Shown: positions 44,923-57,043 of the stretch, in pieces
Numbering within the stretch: the first letter of the stretch is position 1
Layout: each line of letters starts with the position of its first letter
From: Colwellia sp.
GTDB lineage: Bacteria > Pseudomonadota > Gammaproteobacteria > Enterobacterales > Alteromonadaceae
Assembly: GCA_013215385.1 (NCBI GenBank)
Contig: JABSOY010000010.1
Coordinates: 62,001-126,000 of the forward strand
Direction: 5' to 3'
Length of the DNA stretch: 64,000 bases
Notes under the pieces: generated by a model
The model's input: the letters and a program-made list of their open reading frames with translations, nothing else
What the model was told of the DNA's origin: nothing
Databases searched by the model: none
Program-made: the position numbers and the translations under genes

Positions 44923-45789
44923 ATGAAAAAAACTATAATATCATTAGCATTATTCGTATTTGTAAGCCAAGCCAATGCTGGTATTCGTCAGTATGGTGCC
45001 GATTTAGAGCAAGCCAATTGGCAGCTAACAAATAACTCTCGATTACAGTGTACGTTATCTCATCAAATTCCAAATTATGGTGAAGCAAAATTCTATAGTA
45101 CGGCGAGCCGTAAAATGAATATGGAGTTTGAGCTTGATATGATGCGCTTACCAGATAACTATTCTTTAGCTGAAGTTCGTTCTGTTGCGCCTAATTGGCG
45201 TCCGGGCAAAAATGGAAGAACCATTGCTAACATGAAACTTTATAAGCAATTTAGCCCCAGCTTGCCGAAAAAAGTCGCATGGAATATGCTGAATGAATTA
45301 GAACAGGGCATGAACCCCACTTTTTACTATAACGATTGGTATAGTGAAAACGAAAAGATCTCGGTCGGAATATCAACAGCTAAATTTAACCGTGTCTACC
45401 AAGAATTCATCGGTTGCGTTGGTAACTTATTAAACTATAACTTCGACGATATTTCTTATACCGTCTTAAATTATCAATTTGGTGGTGACAGTTTAACTAA
45501 ATCATCGAAAAAACGTTTAGCGATGATCGCAGAATACTTAACACTAGATCAAGACTTAGAGCTTGTACTTATTGATGGTTACACCGACAGTTATGGTGGT
45601 CGAAACGATAACTTAAAGATGTCGAACCGTCGAGCAAACACAATTCGTGATCATTTTGTCAAAAATGGTATTGATCCTAGCCGAATAGAGGCGAAAGGAT
45701 ATGGTGAAAAGCGTCATATCGCCTCCAATAGCACCATGCTCGGTCGTGCACAAAATAGACGAGTGGTCATTAGAATGGAACAGCCGTAA
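44923..45789 (+). CDS. motY: Flagellar T-ring protein MotY (sodium-driven motor)
   Basis: A 288-residue secreted protein: signal peptide MKKTIISLALFVFVSQANA, then the MotY N-terminal domain (QYGADLEQANWQLTNNSRLQ, CTLSHQIPNYGEAKF), then a C-terminal OmpA-like peptidoglycan-binding domain (IDGYTDSYGGRNDNLKMSNR, AKGYGEKRHIASN). MotY forms the T ring that holds PomA/PomB stators of sodium-driven polar flagella. It is alone here; the stator genes are not in the window. Confidence 0.93.
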   Translation: MKKTIISLALFVFVSQANAGIRQYGADLEQANWQLTNNSRLQCTLSHQIPNYGEAKFYSTASRKMNMEFELDMMRLPDNYSLAEVRSVAPNWRPGKNGRTIANMKLYKQFSPSLPKKVAWNMLNELEQGMNPTFYYNDWYSENEKISVGISTAKFNRVYQEFIGCVGNLLNYNFDDISYTVLNYQFGGDSLTKSSKKRLAMIAEYLTLDQDLELVLIDGYTDSYGGRNDNLKMSNRRANTIRDHFVKNGIDPSRIEAKGYGEKRHIASNSTMLGRAQNRRVVIRMEQP

Positions 45790-45890
45790 AAGCAATTTAC
45801 AGCTAAATCTTATTTTTATAGAGAATTCAGTTGAATAGGCTGGTAGGTTATCTTAATCTACTAGCCTATTTTTTTATTGGACCTTCTATA

Positions 45891-47741
45891 ATGCGACCAT
45901 TGTTTAAATCGTTATTCGCTTTATTGGTTTTCTCAAGTTTTACAAGCTTGGCAAAAACTAATGACGCATACACTTATGCTAATTACGACCAAGTTAAAAC
46001 GACTCATATCTACTTAGACCTAGCGGTAAACTTTGACGAAAAATCACTTTCTGGTTTTGCAGAATTATCATTAGCTTGGTTAAGCAAAAAATCACAACCG
46101 ATAATTCTTGATACTCGTGATTTGATCATCCATCGTATTATGGCACAAACTAAATCAGGCCAGTGGCGTGGAGTAAGTTTTGAGCTTGCAAAACGTGATG
46201 ACGTTTTAGGTTCGAAGTTAACCATTAACAATACCTTTAAAGCACAGAAAATTCGGGTTTATTATCAGTCAACTGAAAAAGCATCAGGTTTACAATGGCT
46301 CTCCCCAGAACAAACTGCCGGTAAAAAATATCCCTTCTTATTTAGCCAAAACCAAGCAATTCATGCCCGTTCATGGATACCTGTACAAGACACGCCAAGT
46401 GTTCGGGTAACTTATACCGCTCGTATTACTACTCCTGATAACTTACTAGCGGTAATGAGTGCGAATAACGAACCCGATGCCGCTCGTGATGGCGATTATT
46501 TCTTTAGTATGCCGCAGGCTATTCCTCCGTATTTAATTGCTATTGCCGCAGGCGATCTAGAATTTAAAGCAATGAGCAAGCAAACAGGGATTTACGCTGA
46601 AGCCAGTATTTTAGACGCAGCTGTTGCTGAATTTGATGATACACAAGCAATGATCGACGAATCAGAGAAACTCTTTGGACCCTATCGCTGGGGTCGTTAC
46701 GACTTACTTATTTTACCGCCAAGCTTCCCATTTGGCGGCATGGAAAACCCACGTTTATCTTTTATCACGCCAACGGTTATCGCCGGTGATAAAAGCTTAG
46801 TTAACCTAATAGCTCATGAACTTGCTCACTCTTGGTCGGGTAATTTAGTGACTAATGAAAGCTGGCGCGACTTATGGCTAAACGAAGGTTTTACCAGTTA
46901 TGTAGAAAACCGTATTATGGAAGCCGTTTTTGGTGTCGACCGAGCTGTTATGGAGCAAGCACTTGGTGCACAGGACTTAAATGCTGAAATCGCTGTATTA
47001 CCGCCAGGTGATACCCAATTATATATTGACCTGAAAGGACGCGATCCTGATGATGCCTTTTCTGGTGTTCCTTATGTAAAAGGTCAATTGTTTTTAATGT
47101 ATTTAGAAGCTAAATTTGGCCGTAATAAATTTGACCCATTCATTTTAGACTATTTTAATAGTCATGCTTTTGAAAGCTTAGGGACAAAAAACTTTGTTAT
47201 TTATCTTAAAAAGCACTTAACTCATAAATACCCGAATATTGTTAGTGATGCAGAAGTTAATGAATGGATTTACGAGCAAGGTTTGCCAAGTTATGCACCT
47301 AAGCCAGTATCTGGCGCTTTCATAGCTATCGATAGTCAAATTGAAAGTTTATTAAGTGATAAAATATCACTGGCTGAGTTGCCAACAAAGGCGTGGACCT
47401 TACACGAGTGGTTGCATTTCATTAATAATTTACCGGTAACCTTACCTGTTGATCGTATGAGCTCGCTTGATAAAGCCTTTAATTTAACCCATAGCACCAA
47501 TGCTGAAATTACTCATGCGTGGTACTTGCTCTCGTTACGAACGGGTTACGATACTGTGTATCCAGCACTGTCTAAATATTTAATTTCTATTGGTCGTCGT
47601 AAGTTAATTGTTCCTTTATATAAGGCACTAGCCGAAACACCAAAAGGTAAGGCTTGGGCGCTTAATGTTTATGAAAAAGCACGCCCTGGTTACCATGGGT
47701 TAGCGCAAGGTACCATTGATGGTATATTCAAAGTTAAGTAG
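45891..47741 (+). CDS. M1-family aminopeptidase (leukotriene-A4-hydrolase-like)
   Basis: A 616-residue secreted zinc peptidase. I take ATG 45891, which gives a short signal peptide ([20 protein letters not shown]); an in-frame TTG at 45831 would add 20 residues. Signatures: [11 protein letters not shown] (GxMEN), HELAHSW (His309, Glu310, His313) and the third ligand Glu332 in WLNEGFTSY. The C-terminal ~150 residues form the helical LTA4H-type domain. Colwellia psychrerythraea has a well-studied cold-active member of this group (ColAP). It removes N-terminal residues from peptides, probably in the periplasm. Confidence 0.93.
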   Translation: MRPLFKSLFALLVFSSFTSLAKTNDAYTYANYDQVKTTHIYLDLAVNFDEKSLSGFAELSLAWLSKKSQPIILDTRDLIIHRIMAQTKSGQWRGVSFELAKRDDVLGSKLTINNTFKAQKIRVYYQSTEKASGLQWLSPEQTAGKKYPFLFSQNQAIHARSWIPVQDTPSVRVTYTARITTPDNLLAVMSANNEPDAARDGDYFFSMPQAIPPYLIAIAAGDLEFKAMSKQTGIYAEASILDAAVAEFDDTQAMIDESEKLFGPYRWGRYDLLILPPSFPFGGMENPRLSFITPTVIAGDKSLVNLIAHELAHSWSGNLVTNESWRDLWLNEGFTSYVENRIMEAVFGVDRAVMEQALGAQDLNAEIAVLPPGDTQLYIDLKGRDPDDAFSGVPYVKGQLFLMYLEAKFGRNKFDPFILDYFNSHAFESLGTKNFVIYLKKHLTHKYPNIVSDAEVNEWIYEQGLPSYAPKPVSGAFIAIDSQIESLLSDKISLAELPTKAWTLHEWLHFINNLPVTLPVDRMSSLDKAFNLTHSTNAEITHAWYLLSLRTGYDTVYPALSKYLISIGRRKLIVPLYKALAETPKGKAWALNVYEKARPGYHGLAQGTIDGIFKVK

Positions 47742-47761
47742 TTTTTAATCAAACGATAAAA

Positions 47762-47797
47762 AAAAACCACGTTAATAGCAATTAAGGTGGTTTTTTT
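47762..47797. terminator. Intrinsic terminator after the M1 aminopeptidase
   Basis: AAACCACGTTAAT and ATTAAGGTGGTTT pair with one mismatch around a short AGCA loop, followed by TTTTT. The A run on the left makes it potentially active for the convergent gene as well. Confidence 0.85.
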
Positions 47798-47845
47798 ATG
47801 TCACTCATTAAAATAAAGAATAGTTATCCTCTTCGTTATTTTTAG

Positions 47846-48232
47846 TTACTCTTGGGGATTATTCTCAATAATCACATCAACCTGCCTGACGCGATCTTGT
47901 TGTGAAATAATCACACGAATATCTTTTGTTTCTTGGCTGAAGTTCAAAGTTAAGCGGCCACGTTTTCTCTCTTGATATAACGGCTGCCCATATTCATTTT
48001 GATAAAAAGCGACAATATCTTCTTCTGTTTTTTCAGTGAAATAATTAACAACAGCAGGCATTTTATCCTTGAATTCAGCGAAAACACGAGCATCACTGAC
48101 TGTTGGAATAGCAATAACGACTTTATCTTGCGCAATCGTTAAACTTGAATTTAATAAAGTCAAAGCGATGATAGTCGCTTTCAATGAATGGGCTAAGTAA
48201 TTAGGGATATTAGCCTTGTCTTGGTTTAACAT
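47846..48232 (-). CDS. Secreted protein of unknown function
   Basis: A 128-residue protein with a late signal segment (KATIIALTLLNSSLTIAQ, cleavage before DKV) and a mature part of ~90 residues: SDARVFAEFKDKMPAVVNYF, YQNEYGQPLYQERKRGRLTL and RVIISQQDRVRQVDVIIENN. ATG 48232 is preceded by GGAACAAC. The small alpha/beta domain has no motif I know. It lies between the M1 peptidase and cysZ. Confidence 0.6.
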   Translation of the reverse strand: MLNQDKANIPNYLAHSLKATIIALTLLNSSLTIAQDKVVIAIPTVSDARVFAEFKDKMPAVVNYFTEKTEEDIVAFYQNEYGQPLYQERKRGRLTLNFSQETKDIRVIISQQDRVRQVDVIIENNPQE

Positions 48233-48411
48233 AATTGTTGTTCCTTAAGCTGATACTTCTAAATTTAGTGCGTTGCGGCATAACGGTCAACATTATTTTT
48301 AAAAATCGTCGACTTACCATTATTAATACTTGGTGTTTAAATAATGGACTGTAATCGCTTTGTAAAAGCACACTTAGCACAAAAACTGTCAACTAATTGA
48401 TTAATGGTTAA

Positions 48412-49170
48412 TTAGTATGAACGGTCAATAAAATCATCGCGATAATGGTCGACCCATAAAGCGGTAGCCCCGCATATGGCGACAGGCATGACGATTAAAT
48501 TAACGATTGGTATCATCGAGAATATAGCCACAGTTATGCCAAAACTATAACTTAATCCTTGTTTTCGTTTCAATGCTTGGCGCATATCATAAAACGAAAT
48601 TTTATGATTATCAAAAGGGTAATCTTTGTATTGTACCGCCATCATCCAGGCTAAAAACAGCAGCCATATAATTTGTCCTACAACAGGTAATAGCCAATAC
48701 AAAATAAAAAAACCAATAGCTCTTGGTAGGTAATAAGCAAGCTTGCTCCATTCGCGTGATAATGTGCGAGGAATATCTTTAATAACATCAAGTGTGCTTG
48801 TTTCAGGTATGCTTTTACCACAAAGCATTAATTCCATTTTTTCTGATAATAAACCATTAAAAGGTGCAGCAATCCAGTTGGCTACTGAACTAAATACAAA
48901 TGAAAACATAAAGAGTAAAAACAACACTGCTATAGGCCATAAAAAAGTACTTAACCAAGACAGCCAATCAGGCACCCAACCGTCAAGCATGCTCATGTAA
49001 ACATCTAGTTCAACAAACAAATGATAAAAAGCGAAACTAAACAATAGTAAGTTTACTAATAAAGGAATAAATACAAAGCGACGTATGCCTTTTTGTTTGA
49101 TTAATTCAAAGCCCTTGATGAAATATCCAGCACCGCTATTAGCAAGAGTTTCTTTATTCATTGTCTTCAT
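48412..49170 (-). CDS. cysZ: Sulfate transporter CysZ
   Basis: A 252-residue inner-membrane protein. The N-terminal block GAGYFIKGFELIKQKGIRRF and FIPLLVNLLLF, and the C-terminal GATALWVDHYRD, are family features; four main hydrophobic stretches are visible. CysZ takes up sulfate for cysteine synthesis. Start is ATG 49170, or 49161. It is divergent from smc, 153 bp away, the conserved cysZ/zipA-region order of gammaproteobacteria. Confidence 0.9.
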   Translation of the reverse strand: MKTMNKETLANSGAGYFIKGFELIKQKGIRRFVFIPLLVNLLLFSFAFYHLFVELDVYMSMLDGWVPDWLSWLSTFLWPIAVLFLLFMFSFVFSSVANWIAAPFNGLLSEKMELMLCGKSIPETSTLDVIKDIPRTLSREWSKLAYYLPRAIGFFILYWLLPVVGQIIWLLFLAWMMAVQYKDYPFDNHKISFYDMRQALKRKQGLSYSFGITVAIFSMIPIVNLIVMPVAICGATALWVDHYRDDFIDRSY

Positions 49171-49323
49171 TGATTGGTTTTTATCCTTAAAGGTATTTTT
49201 TCTGTAATTATAAAAGATATTCGCACATTGACCAGTGCTTTGATGTTACAAAAGATAGATAATTCTGGTAAAATTTTTAGTTGAGCAGAATAAAAGTATA
49301 ACTATAAAAGGTTTTCCCCATTT

Positions 49324-52300
49324 ATGCGTTTAAAGCATATAAAACTTGCCGGCTTTAAGTCATTTGTTGATCCAACCAAGGTACCATTTGAACAACAAAT
49401 GACCGCGATTGTTGGGCCCAATGGTTGTGGAAAATCGAATATAATTGATGCTGTTCGTTGGGTGCTTGGTGAAAGCTCAGCAAAAAACTTGCGTGGCGAT
49501 GCCATGACCGATGTTATTTTTAATGGCGCGGCAAGTCGAAAACCGATAGGACAAGCATCGGTTGAATTATTATTTGATAATACTGATGGCCGTATCCAAG
49601 GCAGCATGGCAGATCGTAGCCAAGTGTCGATTCGACGGGTCATTAATAGAGATAGTCAAAATACCTATTACTTAAATGGCAGTAAGTGTCGTCGCCGTGA
49701 CATTACCGATATTTTTCTCGGTACAGGACTTGGCCCTCGTAGTTATGCGATTATTGAACAGGGTACAATTTCAAAACTTATCGAGTCTAAACCTCAAGAA
49801 TTACGTGTCTTTATTGAAGAAGCCGCCGGTATTTCTAAATATAAAGAGCGACGTCGAGACACTGAGAATAGGATCCGACATACTCGAGAAAACCTTGAAC
49901 GCTTAAACGATATCCGTTTAGAACTTGGTTTACAAATCGACAAATTACATCAGCAAGCAGAAGCTGCTAAACGCTTTAAAACCCTAAAAACTAAAGAGCG
50001 AAAGTACCGTGCTGAATTAGCCGTGCTAAAATGGCAAAAGTTTGATCAACAAGCGAATGAACAAAAATTAAAAGTCAGTGAGTATCAAACAGAGATTGAA
50101 GCCTTAGTTGTTGAGCAAAAGCAAATAGATATTAAGCTTTATAATGCTAAGCAGCAAATAACTATTGACGGTGAATCGGGTGGAGAGTTACATCAACAAA
50201 AACTCTTATTAAGTAATAATATTGCTCGTGCAGAACAGAATATTAAACACCTTAAACAACAAAAGCAAAAAGCCCAGCATGATAATACCGTTACTCAGCA
50301 ACAGCTTATTAATGCACAAAAAGTCATATTAGCCGAGCAAGAGAAACTTCAACAAAGCATATTGAAATTGACAGAACACCAGCCTGAACTTGAGCTAACC
50401 GAGCAACAGTTAGTGGCTAGCCAAGCAGTACTTGATGACATTGTTGAGCAGCAGCGCAATGAACACCAGCAATGGCAAACACTACAAGTTCAGCATAAAA
50501 ACTCTAATGAGCAACGATTTACTATAAATCAAAAAATCTCTCAAATAACGGCGCAACATAACCAGCAGCTACAAAGAGACATAGCGTTAAAAGAGCTGTT
50601 AAACAGTGCTGCAACTGATGAGCATGTTGAAAGCACTGAAAGTATTTCTGCGCTAAAAGCAAAGCTACTGACACAAGAAAAGCAACAACTTTTATTAGAA
50701 CAGCGAATTATTGAAAATGAACAACAACAAAACCAATATTCAGAACAAATTAGTCAGTTAACTCAGCAACAAGCACAGAATAAAGGCGAAATATCGGCGT
50801 TAACTCTGTCTTTAAAGCAATTACAACAACAGAATCAACAAGCCGATTGGAGCGTAGCGCAAAAAAAATGGTTAAGCTTACAAGGCAAAGACTCACTGGG
50901 TATCGTTCATCAGTCGCTAGAGGTTGCAGCAGGGTGGCAAGCAAGTGTTGAACAAGTATTACAGTATTGTTTGCAAGGGGAGGTCGTTGAGCAACTTCCT
51001 GAACACTTAGCCATAACGCCCTTATTTTTAGTGCTGGCTGAGAATAACTTAGTGGCTATGGGGCAAACTGTTGTCGCCAAATCCGGCTCTTTAGCTGAAA
51101 AAGTAATAGGTTTGCCTGCGATTACCCTTTTATTGAATAACATCATGCTCGCAGACAATTATCAGCACGCGCAAAAATTATTACCTTCATTGGCTACGGA
51201 CCAATCAATTATTTGTCAAGACGGTACTTGGTTAAGCCACTCTTTTATCAGAAAAGGTAGTATTAACAATCATAGTGCGGTCTTACAGCTAGCGGAGAAT
51301 ATTGCGCTAACAGAGCAAAAACTGAATCAATTAACGTTAAGTATCAGTGATACTAAAGAAAAAGAGCGTGTGTTTGTTAGTGAAAAGCATCAACTTAATC
51401 GTCAAAATTCGACACTAAAAAAAGACTTACAACAAGTCAATAAACAACATGGTTTTTTTCAACAAAAAATTGCTTTAGCTCAGCAGGCTTTACAGCAACG
51501 AGACAAACAAATCGCTCTATATCAACTAGAAGTCAATGAAATTGCCACTGGTTTAATTAAAAATAAACAAGCTTTGTCAGCACAAGAAAGTATTTTAGAC
51601 AAACTGCCAAAGCATGATCCTCAGCAGCTTATTAACTTGAGTATTGCGCAAGAGTCCTTACAAAATAAAATTCAACATAGTCAAGGGCAGATTCAGCAGC
51701 TTAATCAAAATAAACATCAGCAAGCGCTTGTTATTGAAAAGCTTAGCCATGAACAGACCCAAGGACAGCTATCATTGGTGAGAGCACAAGAAAGCATTCA
51801 GCAACTGACCCAGCAACAAAAGTTACATCAGAAAGTTATTGAAGAAAGTACATTACCTTTGCAAACCGATGAGCAAAAATTACAATCATGGCTTATTGAT
51901 GTTACCAAACTTGATGAAAAGATAGCAAAACTTCAGCACGATACAACAGACATACAAGCGCTGATCGCTGAAGCCGAATTAAACGCTAAGCAGATCTTGA
52001 AAAAAATTAGTAATAAAACCGGACAAGTTAACGCCGTGCACTTGAGCGCTGAAAGCTATCGTTTACGAGCGGATGCCGCCCTTGAGCAATTAAGAGAAAT
52101 GCAGCAAAACTTAAAAGCGGTACAAGAGTCGATGCCAGAGCAGGCCAAAGAAGCCTTATGGCAAGCCCATATCATAAACTTAGGTAAAGACATTAATCGT
52201 TTAGGAGCTATTAATCTCGCGGCAATAAATGAATATCAAAGCCAATTAGAGCGCAAAACTTATCTTGACCAACAAGATGAAGATTTAACCCAAGCGATTA

Positions 52301-52824
52301 ATACGCTAGAATTGGCTATTGCAAAAATAGATAAAGAAAGTCGTCATAAATTCAAAGAAACCTTTGAGAAAATAAATCACGACCTTAAAGCGCTATTTCC
52401 TAAAGTCTTTGGTGGTGGTAGCGCCTATTTAGCTTTAACCGATGATGACATGCTCGAAACGGGTGTTACTATTATGGCAAGGCCTCCGGGTAAAAAAAAT
52501 AGTACGATTCATCTATTATCTGGTGGCGAAAAAGCGCTGACCGCATTATCATTAGTCTTTGCAATTTTTCGCCTTAATCCGGCGCCATTTTGTATGTTAG
52601 ACGAAGTTGATGCACCACTTGATGATGCTAACGTGAGTCGCTTTTGTAATTTAGTGCGGGAAATGTCGCAAACCGTACAATTTATTTATATAAGCCATAA
52701 TAAAATAGCGATGGAAATGGCCAGTCAATTAACGGGTGTAACTATGTTTGAACCAGGTGTATCAAGAATGGTGGCGGTTGATATCGATGAAGCAATTGCA
52801 ATGGCTGAAGTAGAAAGCACGTAA
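49324..52824 (+). CDS. smc: Chromosome segregation protein SMC
   Basis: A 1166-residue structural-maintenance-of-chromosomes ATPase. The N-terminal head has Walker A VGPNGCGKSN (Lys37), and the C-terminal head has the signature HLLSGGEKALTALSL (Ser1066) and Walker B CMLDEVDAPLDDANV (Asp1093, Glu1094). Between are two long coiled coils, unusually glutamine-rich, around a hinge at about 510-660 (LQGKDSLGIVHQSLEVAAGW onward). It forms DNA-loop-extruding condensin with ScpA/ScpB. Having SMC rather than MukB fits Alteromonadales. It is followed by zipA (48-bp gap), probably one transcript. Confidence 0.97.
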   Translation: MRLKHIKLAGFKSFVDPTKVPFEQQMTAIVGPNGCGKSNIIDAVRWVLGESSAKNLRGDAMTDVIFNGAASRKPIGQASVELLFDNTDGRIQGSMADRSQVSIRRVINRDSQNTYYLNGSKCRRRDITDIFLGTGLGPRSYAIIEQGTISKLIESKPQELRVFIEEAAGISKYKERRRDTENRIRHTRENLERLNDIRLELGLQIDKLHQQAEAAKRFKTLKTKERKYRAELAVLKWQKFDQQANEQKLKVSEYQTEIEALVVEQKQIDIKLYNAKQQITIDGESGGELHQQKLLLSNNIARAEQNIKHLKQQKQKAQHDNTVTQQQLINAQKVILAEQEKLQQSILKLTEHQPELELTEQQLVASQAVLDDIVEQQRNEHQQWQTLQVQHKNSNEQRFTINQKISQITAQHNQQLQRDIALKELLNSAATDEHVESTESISALKAKLLTQEKQQLLLEQRIIENEQQQNQYSEQISQLTQQQAQNKGEISALTLSLKQLQQQNQQADWSVAQKKWLSLQGKDSLGIVHQSLEVAAGWQASVEQVLQYCLQGEVVEQLPEHLAITPLFLVLAENNLVAMGQTVVAKSGSLAEKVIGLPAITLLLNNIMLADNYQHAQKLLPSLATDQSIICQDGTWLSHSFIRKGSINNHSAVLQLAENIALTEQKLNQLTLSISDTKEKERVFVSEKHQLNRQNSTLKKDLQQVNKQHGFFQQKIALAQQALQQRDKQIALYQLEVNEIATGLIKNKQALSAQESILDKLPKHDPQQLINLSIAQESLQNKIQHSQGQIQQLNQNKHQQALVIEKLSHEQTQGQLSLVRAQESIQQLTQQQKLHQKVIEESTLPLQTDEQKLQSWLIDVTKLDEKIAKLQHDTTDIQALIAEAELNAKQILKKISNKTGQVNAVHLSAESYRLRADAALEQLREMQQNLKAVQESMPEQAKEALWQAHIINLGKDINRLGAINLAAINEYQSQLERKTYLDQQDEDLTQAINTLELAIAKIDKESRHKFKETFEKINHDLKALFPKVFGGGSAYLALTDDDMLETGVTIMARPPGKKNSTIHLLSGGEKALTALSLVFAIFRLNPAPFCMLDEVDAPLDDANVSRFCNLVREMSQTVQFIYISHNKIAMEMASQLTGVTMFEPGVSRMVAVDIDEAIAMAEVEST

Positions 52825-52872
52825 GCAAGCAGAAATGAATATGCTAGAAATAGAATAATAAAAGGCTATCCG

Positions 52873-53961
52873 ATGGAAGATAATTTAAGAATTACTTTAA
52901 TAGTACTTAGCGTTGTGGTGATCACGGCGATTTTGGTTCATGGTTTGTGGACGATAAGAAAAAATAAAAACCCTTATAAGCTAAAAACAAAGACTAAAAA
53001 AACTGAAAAGGTTGAACCGCATAACCGTGGATTCGATGGTTCGGGTTTTGACCAAGACGGTGTTAGTAAGCCGAGAATTATAGAAAACCCATTAAAAGAT
53101 GAAGTCTCTCATCATGAAGTTCCTATGCCAGCGGCGGCTGACTACGAAGAGCAAGCAGCTTCTTATCAAGAAAGTACTCATGAAAATTCTGAACCTACTT
53201 TAGGTAATATTGATGACATTTCTAAGCAGACAGACAATAGCGTGCCTGATCTTAGTGCTCAAGACGAGTCACTATTTGCACAAGTTAAAGCAGAAACAGA
53301 AGAGTCGGTGTCGATTGAAGCACAAGTAAAAGCTGATAAACTTGCCCAAGATGTCTATCAAACCCCTATAACGTTAGAAAAACCGGCAAGAAAAGTAATA
53401 GCCCGACCGGTAACAAAACCAGCTGTTAAGCGAGACCAATTAGAAATTAACTTTGGCGGCGATAATAAAACCGATGTCAAAAGAAGTAAGAGGGAGCCAA
53501 GTACTACTCAAGCACCTAAAGTAAAAATAAATCCTGAAGTGTTGATTGTCTCAGTGGTTATGCCTGGAAGTCAGCAAATATCAGGCGCTGCTTTGCTGCC
53601 AACACTACTAACGTTAGGGATGAAGTTTGGCGATATGAACATCTTTCATCGCCATGAAGACAATGCAGGTAACGGGAAAGTCACTTTTAGTTTGGCTAAT
53701 ATAATGAATCCTGGAACTTTTGATCTCGATAATATTGAAAGCTTTACCACACAAGGGGTCAGTTTATTTATGACGCTACCGAATGCTGGTGATGCTTTTG
53801 TTGTCTTTGAGCAAATGTTAAATGCGGCTAAACAACTTGCCTTAGAGTTTAATGGTCAGTTACTAGACGACAAACGTAATGTGATGACCAAACAAACCGA
53901 GCAGCATTACACTGGAAATATTCGTGAGTTTGAACGAAAAAATTTAATTGCATCGGCTTAG
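52873..53961 (+). CDS. zipA: Cell division protein ZipA
   Basis: A 362-residue division protein. One N-terminal membrane helix (about 7-26, ITLIVLSVVVITAILVHGLW) is followed by a basic stretch, then an acidic disordered linker (about 60-200), and the FtsZ-binding domain (about 215-350: EVLIVSVVMPGSQQISGAAL, NIFHRHEDNAGNGKVTFSLA, GVSLFMTLPNAGDAFVVFEQ). It tethers FtsZ to the membrane at the septum. The linker is longer than in E. coli (328 residues total). smc-zipA-ligA is the conserved order. Confidence 0.95.
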   Translation: MEDNLRITLIVLSVVVITAILVHGLWTIRKNKNPYKLKTKTKKTEKVEPHNRGFDGSGFDQDGVSKPRIIENPLKDEVSHHEVPMPAAADYEEQAASYQESTHENSEPTLGNIDDISKQTDNSVPDLSAQDESLFAQVKAETEESVSIEAQVKADKLAQDVYQTPITLEKPARKVIARPVTKPAVKRDQLEINFGGDNKTDVKRSKREPSTTQAPKVKINPEVLIVSVVMPGSQQISGAALLPTLLTLGMKFGDMNIFHRHEDNAGNGKVTFSLANIMNPGTFDLDNIESFTTQGVSLFMTLPNAGDAFVVFEQMLNAAKQLALEFNGQLLDDKRNVMTKQTEQHYTGNIREFERKNLIASA

Positions 53962-53994
53962 TTTTTAAGTAAACCCCCAATATAAACACGTTGA

Positions 53995-56085
<2,091 letters not shown>

Positions 56086-56101
56086 GCTTGATGAAATCAT
56101 T

Positions 56102-56425
56102 ATGACCGATTTATTAATAGAATTAGGGCAAGAGTTTCGCGGTTATCAATATCAAACCGCGATGGCCATTATTGCAACCTTATTGGTTATTTTTGGCAAT
56201 GACATTAACAACAGCCTTAAAAAGTTAGTGGCTAAACAGCACTTTATTATTCGCAGTGCTATTTTTGTTTTAGTCTGTGCTTTTGGTTATGGGTTACTGA
56301 CTATTTGGTTGATGGGATTATTATCGACACAATTATCACATATTCCTAATGTATATATAGTCCCGGTTATCTTTTTGATATTTTCATTGCTTGGCATGTA
56401 TGCGCAGAAGCAACGACATATTTGA
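56102..56425 (+). CDS. DUF3392 family membrane protein
   Basis: A 107-residue protein from ATG 56102, 16 bp after ligA. It has three predicted membrane helices and matches DUF3392: IIATLLVIFGNDINNSLKKL, IRSAIFVLVCAFGYGLLTIW and YIVPVIFLIFSLLGMYAQ. The family is common in marine gammaproteobacteria; its function is unknown. It is the last gene of the smc-zipA-ligA run and converges on the following gene. Confidence 0.82.
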   Translation: MTDLLIELGQEFRGYQYQTAMAIIATLLVIFGNDINNSLKKLVAKQHFIIRSAIFVLVCAFGYGLLTIWLMGLLSTQLSHIPNVYIVPVIFLIFSLLGMYAQKQRHI

Positions 56426-56445
56426 GTTTCCACGACTAACGATTG

Positions 56446-56808
56446 TTAAATAATAATAAGCGCATAAAAAAATAACAACATAGGTAACGGAAATATTATT
56501 GTAAAAATAATAGCTTCGCACCATTCAATGGTTTGATAAAACTTGATCAAAGACTTATTTTCGGCTTTATTAGAAGCTAATGTCTGAAAGAAAAAAATAA
56601 AACTCGCCACAACTAAAGCTTGTAAAGCGGCAAATAAAATAAAAATAGCCAGCCATACAAGGGTACTTGGTGTACTGTAATTTATTTGTTCGTTAAGCAG
56701 TAAGAAAAGCACAAATGCAAAAGCACTCCATGCCAACAACGTCCAACGATAAGTTGATAATGTAATCGCGATATTATTGAATGATTCTGGAGTAAATCGG
56801 TATTTCAT
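56446..56808 (-). CDS. Small membrane protein of unknown function
   Basis: A 120-residue protein with three or four hydrophobic helices (TLLAWSAFAFVLFLLL, LVWLAIFILFAALQALVVAS, AIIFTIIFPLPMLLFFYALI). No motif is recognised. It converges with the DUF3392 gene and faces away from the spondin genes. Confidence 0.6.
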   Translation of the reverse strand: MKYRFTPESFNNIAITLSTYRWTLLAWSAFAFVLFLLLNEQINYSTPSTLVWLAIFILFAALQALVVASFIFFFQTLASNKAENKSLIKFYQTIEWCEAIIFTIIFPLPMLLFFYALIII

Positions 56809-56952
56809 ATGATTTTAAAACATTATTGGATGAACTTTACTTATTCATAATTTTGTCATGTTTCGGGGGCTTTTGGCAAGTAATACCGCTAAGGTCAACT
56901 AGAGATAGAAAGGCTAGTTAAGAAAAAAATTTCATTACTTTTATAATTATTT

Positions 56953-57009
56953 CTTGTGACAAATTTGTGATAACTTCGTGAAACATTAGCGATACTTCCT
57001 TCGCATAAT
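56953..57009 (+). promoter_or_regulatory. Three 11-bp direct repeats upstream of the spondin genes, with an adjacent -10
   Basis: TTGTGA at 56954, TTGTGA at 56965 and TCGTGA at 56976 recur at an exact 11-bp period, and the surrounding bases also agree: CTTGTGACAAA, TTTGTGATAAC, TTCGTGAAACA. The third copy abuts the -35 position of a promoter with -10 CATAAT (57004-57009) and a poor -35. Such tandem 11-bp repeats are the binding-site layout of OmpR/PhoB-family response regulators. Confidence 0.6.
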
Positions 57010-57043
57010 CAATGGGTACTCATTTATTAGCCAAGGAAAAATT